NCBI RefSeq assembly: GCF_019112545.1
Contig: NW_025064893.1
Span: 751,221 to 815,220, forward strand
Length of the DNA: 64,000 nucleotides
DNA from: Guyanagaster necrorhizus
Taxonomy: Eukaryota; Basidiomycota; Agaricomycetes; Agaricales; Physalacriaceae
Direction: 5' to 3'
Below are positions 57,773 to 64,000 of this stretch, piece by piece. Below the pieces are notes generated by a model. It saw only the letters and a program-made list of their open reading frames with translations, was not told the DNA's origin and searched no databases. Numbering within the stretch: position 1 is the first letter of the stretch; each line of letters begins with the position of its first letter. The position numbers were made by a program, and so were the translations under genes.

Positions 57773-59350
57773 ATGCTCTCAGCAATGACTGCTGATCTGA
57801 ATCATGACTTCTTCGAGCTTATCGCTTCCATCATTGGGACCTTGCTTGGACTTCTAGCCATCATTACCCTCTGCTGTGGATGACAATCAGTAACAGCTTG
57901 AATAGTCAGGCACTACCAAGCATTTCAGCAAATTCAACATATACTACGAAATGTAACCCCTGACCTACCCTTCCATGACATCCCCGTCTCCATCAGAATG
58001 TTCTTCCAGCTGCAAGAGCGACCCTTATCAGAAACCAGGAATAACGACTCGCATCCAGGAAGCCTTCATGAGAAAAAAGGACCCCAGCAGCTCCTCTGAC
58101 AATACAGCAGAAACCGCCACCCTGTTCTCACAGGGTTCCAGAACCCATGGACGACAAACGTCGCTCAAGAGCCTAAGGAGGTCCCCAGCAACGTCGCTCC
58201 AGCAGTCCCAACCCCCAAACATTCCTCCTTCTCAATTCTCTCAGAGATTGGAAACTGTGCTTGGGACTCCCTTGATGCCACTTGGATGGCTATGAGATCC
58301 CGCCAAAGCCTCAACTCCCCCTGTGACCCTCCCGAGACCCCCACCCAGTCCAACTCCAACTCCAGCCCCTCAGTCAGCAGGTTGAGGATCGACAACTCAC
58401 ACGGAAGGACTATACACTCTGACTATGCAAACATCGAGATTGCCATCTCAGCAGCAGGGGACCCCTATTGACATCTCCATGTGGGAAGCAAGCCTGAGAT
58501 TGGGACAGCCAGTGCAAAGGGGAGGGCAGCCCATGACAGAATCATACAGCCGGTATTCCCAGACTGAGACCTCATGGTCCCCTTTAACTACAATGACACA
58601 GTACAGCAGCAGCAGCAGAACCAGACCTGACAAGAAGAAATCTGACAAACTCAAGAAGAGCTCGCCAACTACGTATGAGAAGAAGCCAGAGAACGATACA
58701 AAGCTGCAGAGTATGACTGACAGGGAAGGGCGCAAAGAAGAAGAGAAGAGGCCAAGCAAATGGGATCAGCCTCCCCAGATTGGTATGGACTCCGTACCGA
58801 CTCAGGATCCCCTTTCAGGGAGCCTGGCTCAGACGAGGACCTATGGACAGACCCTGCCAGCATCATTAGTCAGGACGAGGCTATTAGGCAAGGACAAATC
58901 AGGAATGACCGACCCCCTACTCTTGAATACCCCCCCCAAACTGACACTATTTCCTCAGATGCTGACTCTGTCCTCGGAGCCTATAGACTCTGAGTACCAG
59001 ACAATGCCCACATCTCCGACAGGGCTCTCCAGCGATTCCTGGGTGGCAGGGTCGCTCGCCAGTTTCTCAATCCCGAGTTCCAGCAACACTTCAGCCTCTA
59101 TAGCTGAGAACTGGAGGAGATAAGAGCATGCAGGGGAACTCGCTACAGTTGACTTGGGAACCCATCCATCTGCTGAACAAGCCCAGGGGACGATCCTAAT
59201 GCCACTGGGTCCAGTACCCAAAATGGCACAGGGGTCCCTGGTCACCCTACGACCAGCCGTACCATCCATCTATGACCTGCCTGTCAGTTTCCTCCTCGAG
59301 GGAGAGGACAGCAGGGATGAGGGCGACAAGGAGAGCAGCGAGGACAGTGA
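57773..59350 (+). pseudogene. ORF1 of element E
   Basis: ATG 57773 to TGA 59348-59350, 526 codons, in the -1 frame relative to gag. Residues about 16-36 (FFELIASIIGTLLGLLAII) form one predicted membrane helix, followed by TLCCG and VRHYQAF. Then comes ILRNVTPDLPFHDIP, a Ser/Pro/Asn-rich stretch (PPETPTQSNSNSSPS) and IHSDYANIEIAISAAGDPY at about 58420. A Gln/Arg/Glu-rich probable coiled coil follows at about 58600-58740 (EEARERYKAAEYD, RRREEAKQ). At about 59010-59110 is RFLGGRVARQFLNPEF, then HFSLYS. Length and stop agree with B. Stops inside are mostly CGA-to-TGA type. Confidence 0.7.
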
Positions 59351-61064
59351 GGGCCCATATTCATACCAACAACACCTCGAGAGAGCAGGAGAAGATACAG
59401 ACAAAGAAGCCCTGAAGGAAGAAATCAAAAGAGTGAGGAATAGAGAGTATCAAGAATTGTACGAGCAGGGAAGAAACTTTTTATGGCAGGACATGTGCTG
59501 GCAAGCAATGTCCTTAGGACTGAAATATCAGTATGCAGGAAATACTGAAAAAAGAAAAATTCTACAGTATGCCATGATGAGATACACATGGGGAGAATAT
59601 GGCCAGTGGCACCCAGAAGACCTGCTTCTGCCGATTCCCCCATATCAATCCGAAAACAAGCCGAGGACACCAGCACCAATATCGCAAACTCCATCCATCC
59701 CACCACAACATGCGGTATATGTCGCACCCTCCATCCAAAGCTGGGCTGACCTCTCGGCTCAGACCACGGCTTCACAGCTCAGTCAGACTCAGACCACGGC
59801 TTCATGGCTCAGTCAGACTCAGAAGCGGCCAACATGGCAGCTTCAGGAAGGCAAAAACTCATGGACCAGCAAGGGAAGCCAACTCCTAGGAGGGCAACCA
59901 CCACCAGATCAAGCCGGTCCAAGTGGGAAGGGGAAGGAATCTATACAGGACAACTCCAAGGCTGTCTGCCTAGAGTTCACCATTAAGGATGGGGTAATCG
60001 TTCGAACAGAGGAACTAAAGAGAAGTCCGGTCGCTGATGACCACTCCCTGCATTCTTTCCCAGGTCCATCAGAAGAATGGAGTCAGCCCCTGTTTGATGG
60101 ATGGCCCAACCCAATGGGTGCACTCCCTAACAATGCCAATGTCCTCCAGTGCCAACCCGACCTCCTGTGGAAGCTCCGACCTTTCAAAGGGGCCTCTGAT
60201 GATATCGATTGGTTCCTGGTTGATTGCGAACAGTACTTCGAAGTCTATATCAGGTACCTAGGCACCAATATGAATAAAGTCACATTTGCCACTTCCTATC
60301 TCGAAGAGAAGGCTAAAACATGGTGGATCCTCATCGCCCCAAACTTCCGATCCAGCACTCAGAGCCACTACCAGTACCCTTCATGGCCGGTGTTCAAGAA
60401 AATGCTGAACAACAAGTTCATTGACTCCGCCATACAGGAGGTTCACAAACAAAAGATTAAAGAGTACAAGATGGGAGATAAAGTGGCAATCGACTACTTT
60501 GATAAGCTAGAACAACTCGCCAAACTAGCTGGAATCAGAGATGACACGGCAAACGATGGGTGAATGGTGGAAGCCCTCAAATGAGGGGTCTCTTCCTCAT
60601 ACCTCACAATGATCTCTGCAATGGGCATCAAACTATTGATGCCAGTCGGATACGATGAATGGAAAGAAAGGATCATCAAAATGTATAAGGAGTGACAAAG
60701 ACAGAAAGTGGAAGTGTCGACCTTGCAGGACTATAGCAAGAGACCAACACTGCCAACCCCGAACAAGCCAGGGCAAACTGCTGGGAAATCATCAGGAACC
60801 CCTGTGGCACCGATCTATAGCAGTCAGAAGACTGGGACAGGAACAACTTACACCGGCGCTGGCAAACCAATGGACATCGATCGGATGAAGAAGAAAGGCA
60901 AGTGCTTCAACTGCGGGCAGAAGGGCCACATGGCCAAAGACTGCCCAAAGAAGAAGTGAACTCATAAAGATATACGCACTCAAATTGCCAAGCTGCAAAA
61001 GGAAGAAAAAGAGCTTGGAAAGGAAACGAAGGTCGAGGAGGTAAAAGATGGGGCCGATCAGTGA
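59199..61064 (+). pseudogene. gag: gag of element E
   Basis: First in-frame ATG 59199; the frame itself is open upstream through the ORF1 overlap. An acidic segment DSRDEGDKESSEDSEG is followed by helical EEIKRVRNREYQELYEQG and a Pro/Gln/Ser linker with a near-perfect 42-bp tandem duplication (QTTASQLSQT / QTTASWLSQT, 59759-59842). The capsid-like block spans 60180-60550 (PFKGASDDIDWFLVDCEQYF). The knuckle CFNCGQKGHMAKDC is at 60903-60944, and the conserved stop TGA at 61062-61064. Two or three late stops (at 60561 and 60693, for example) inactivate it. Confidence 0.9.
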
Positions 61065-63890
61065 GTGACTCCACTGGATCGGCCAAAAGACTTTATGGTG
61101 TGCAAACCCCAGCCATTGATCAGACTTATGATACTTCTGTAGTTATGTCTATGTTATTAAATACACATTCGAATATACCAACAGTTGACACATAACCCAA
61201 TGAGTCACAAGGAAAAACTCAAATGCCTACAGGCCAAACAGGGACAGAGAGCCCCTTAAAATAGCTCAAACCATTCGATACCAAATGGATGTGGAGGGCC
61301 ATCAAGGAAGCAGTCAATGGGAATGCAGCTAAAGCCGCACTACAGGGATGGGTGCATAGAACCAGAACCAGAGAAGTAATAGAAGAAGTGGTGAAAGCAT
61401 TAACCAACACCGAACGAAGCAAAGCCCTGGAATGGCTGGATGAGCTGAAAGGCCCCCAGAAGTTCATCAGGCATGCCAAAACTCCGGGGCGAGACCTGAC
61501 AACAAAGGTGCAGATCAAGACCCTAACCAATAGGGCAATACATTCAGTGACTGCCTTGATTGACAGTGGGTGTACAGGCAGCTCAATCAACTGAAGCTTC
61601 GTACTCGAAAACAAACTCCCTACCCGATCCACAGCCGCCCCTATACCTGTATATAATGCCAATGGGACAAAGAACCAAGCCAGGTCAATTACAGAATTCG
61701 TCAAACTCTAGTTAACCATTGGAGATCACTCCGAGTGGATCGACCTTGCTGTAACCAACCTCGGTTCCAAGGAACTGTTCCTGGGGCATGATTGGCTCAT
61801 TCGGCACAATCCACTTATCAATTGGAAGACCGGATGGCTCATCTTCGTCCAGTGTCAGTGTCAGAAAATACTGTTCGAGCTACCTGACAAAGATCCGGAG
61901 GACAAATGGGATGAAGAGATGGAGAATGGTGAGACCATTCTGGTTGTTGACCTACAAAAAGAGATCCATATCCGGGCAATACACCATGCCAATAACCTGG
62001 CAGCCAAGGCTAATGAGGGAAGGGAAGCAAAGACGTTTGAAGAGATGGTACCGGAATGGGCACAAGACTACCGGGACCTCTTCAAGAAGGAGAGCTTTGA
62101 TGAACTCCCTAATCTGAAGCCCTGGGATCATGCTATCAAGCTGATCCCCAATGCCAGTGCCAATCTGGACTGTAAAATCTACTCTCTTGGCATAAAGGAG
62201 CAGCAGGAACTCGATAAATTTCTTGATGAAAACTTATCCAGCAGATGCATTCGACCCTCCAAGTCCTCAATGGCATCACCGTTCTTCTTCATAAAAAAGA
62301 AGGACAGGAAACTCCGACCTGTCCAGGATTACCACAAGCTAAATGAAATGATCATCAAAAACTGGTATCTGCTATCCCTGATTTCAGAACTTATGGACAA
62401 GCTTCGCAGAGCCAAATACTACACTAAGCTTAACGTCTGCTGGGGATACAATAACATCAGGATCAAGGAGGGAGACGAGTGGAAGGCAGCCTTTCGGACC
62501 AACCAGAGACTGTTCAAGCCAATGATCATGTTCTTTGGCTTGACTAACTCCCTGGCCACCTTCCAATGGATGATGAATGATATATTCAAGGACCTCATCA
62601 CCACTGGGAAGGTCACAATTTATCTGGATGACATCCTCATCATGTCCAAGACAAAAGAGGAGCATCGCAATCTGGTCTGACAAGTACTCGCTCTTATGAG
62701 GAAACACAAACTTTTCCTCAAGATGGAGAAGTGCGAGTTCGAGGTATTGGAAATGGAATACCTCAGGGTAATCATTAGTGAGGGGAGCATTAGAATGGAC
62801 CTGATCAAGGTGGCAGGAGTGATGGAGTGGCCGATGCTGGTCAAGAAAAAAGAGCTGCAGTCCTTCCTTGGATTCACAAACTTCTATCGAAGATTCATTT
62901 GGGACTATAGCAGGATTGTTCACCCCATGACCCAACTTACTGGCAATGCCCCCTGGGGATAGAGAAAACCCCAACAGCTCACCTTTGATGACCTAAAAAG
63001 ACGGTTGGCCAAGGATGTCATCCTAGCCATACCATCTCAAGAAGGGAGATTCTGCATCGAGGCAGATTCAAGTGATAGGGCCATAGGCACCGTACTGTCA
63101 CAAGAACAAGATGGGAAGTGGTGCCCAGTTGCCTTCCTCTCCAAGGCGTTAACCGTGACAGAGAGGAACTATGAAATCTATGACAAAGAATTTTTGGCAA
63201 TAATGATCGCCTTGGAAGAGTGGTGGCATTATTTAATTGGCGTCCCTGGAACCTTCGAGATCTAGATGGATTATCAGAATCTCAGATACTTCTGACAACC
63301 ACAGAAGCTGAATCGTCGGCAGGTCTGATGGGTCACCAAACTCACCCAGTACCAGTACACTCTCCACCACAAGGCTGGAGTAGCAAACAAAAAGGCCGAT
63401 CTCCTGTCTCATCAAGCCAACCATAACCAAGGGGGAGACGATAATACGGGAGTCATAATGCTCCGCCCCAAACATTTTTGAGCATTGATCATGCCAACGG
63501 AAGAAGAGATCCATGAACAGATTAAGAGCATGACCCGAGATCTCCACAAGTGGGATCAGAGGATTGCCCCCTCGCTGAATCACGAACAAGGAATGACAAA
63601 GAAGGAAGGAATGATCCAGTATGATGGCAGAATTTACATTCCACACGACCACAACCTACATGGGAAAATTATCACCACGTGCCATGACCATACCATTGCA
63701 GGACATCCAGGTATTGCCAAAACAAAAGAACTCATACTACAAAACTATTGGTGGCCAAAACTCAGCAATGACATTATCTCCTATGTTCAAGCCTGTGAAA
63801 CATGTCAGAGAGGAAAAACCTCCATGCAGTCGTGAGCAGCTCCTCTACACCCAAATGAAATACCAACATGCTCCTGGACTCACATTTCGG
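61065..63890 (+). pseudogene. pol: pol of element E, truncated in the integrase
   Basis: Protease DSGCTGSSIN at 61562-61591. A long RT frame, 61919-62680, has [16 protein letters not shown] and YLDD at 62621-62632, continuing to about 62890. RNase H is at 63055-63265 with ADSSDRAIGTVLSQEQ. The integrase zinc finger at about 63683-63820 has AGHPGIAKTKE and CETCQRGK. The frame is cut at 63890, before the catalytic DDE core. Pol is -1 relative to gag. Point stops are few (after EHRNLV, for example). Confidence 0.9.
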
Positions 63891-64000
63891 TGATATGCAG
63901 GCTACATGTCCAGCCCTATAATTTGCAAATTCTGCATAACACACTAGAATATGCTAGTAACTGAGAATCATTAGCCAGTAGAGGACTATGGCTGAGGCTC
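63891..64000 (+). repeat. LTR-like start of a further insertion (X-related)
   Basis: At 63891 element E's integrase is replaced by TGATATGCAGGCTACATGT. From there to the window end the sequence matches the inverse of about 7530-7620, with a 16-base extra segment near 63960. The TG start and sharp junction fit the end of an LTR. Only 110 bases are visible, so class and orientation are uncertain. Confidence 0.45.

Larger units (their letters stand above)
57285..63890 (+). mobile_element. Element E: Ty3/gypsy chromovirus, interrupted at its integrase
   Basis: 5' LTR 57285-57716, complete ORF1 and gag, and pol to the integrase zinc finger. At 63891 the sequence changes abruptly to an LTR-like repeat. 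It is antisense to its host D. CpG content is comparatively high and frames are long, for example a 470-codon gag frame. Short-LTR subfamily, close to H. Confidence 0.93.

Noticed and set aside
57285..63890. Env gene downstream of pol
   Set aside because: In the copies complete to the 3' LTR (A, B, C, F, G, H), pol is followed within about 35-40 bp by the polypurine tract or LTR, with no room for an env.
1..64000. tRNA or rRNA genes
   Set aside because: No cloverleaf with A/B-box sequence or conserved rRNA segment was noticed on either strand by eye.

Overview
The window is wall-to-wall repetitive DNA: nested, decayed Ty3/gypsy (Metaviridae) chromodomain retrotransposons, with no host gene, tRNA, rRNA or CRISPR array that I can support. 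The Gag (CCHC knuckle), RT, integrase and chromodomain sequences are of the fungal chromovirus type. The copies have lost CpG to TpG/CpA, so many Arg CGA codons are now TGA. That suggests a cytosine-methylating filamentous fungus, most likely a TE-rich basidiomycete; no host gene lets me name the species.

Layout, left to right. Element A (+) fills 1-7113; its 5' end is off the window and a solo LTR sits inside it at 122-639. Bases 7114-8804 hold an unclassified repeat X, with an LTR-like end at 7620 and a minus-strand coding remnant. Element C (+) spans 8805-24754 and contains complete element B (-), 9577-17546. Bases 24755-25933 are unclassified. Element F (-) spans 25934-51085, contains G (+) 27657-44180, which contains H (-) 31908-39962. 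Bases 51086-53290 carry unclassified sequence and a gag remnant of another retroelement (Y). Element D (-) starts at 53291 and is broken at 57284 by E (+), which is broken at 63891 by a further LTR-like sequence related to X. Exact 5-bp target-site duplications support the nesting: ccttc (solo LTR), cagag (B), tatac (F), aaatt (G), tggct (H). For C it is gcaag/gaaag.

The elements share one architecture: LTR, a 13-nt primer site, ORF1, gag, pol (protease, RT, RNase H, integrase, chromodomain), polypurine tract, LTR. ORF1 is an unfamiliar reading frame of roughly 450-525 codons upstream of gag. It starts with a short leader and one hydrophobic membrane-spanning segment, and has a conserved helical C-terminal motif. 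ORF1 and pol both lie in the -1 frame relative to gag, and ORF1 overlaps the start of gag. The 13-nt primer site just inside the 5' LTR is the reverse complement of a 13-mer lying 33-34 nt after a TATTTAA box in the LTR, as expected for self-primed reverse transcription of the Tf1/sushi type.

Two subfamilies are visible. F, G and the solo LTR have LTRs of 516-518 bp, and F and G carry a tail of about 100 residues after the chromodomain. A, B, C, D, E and H have LTRs of 427-459 bp and, where it can be read, a pol ending just after the chromodomain. H and E keep the most CpG and look youngest; A-D are nearly CpG-free. No copy has fully intact reading frames.
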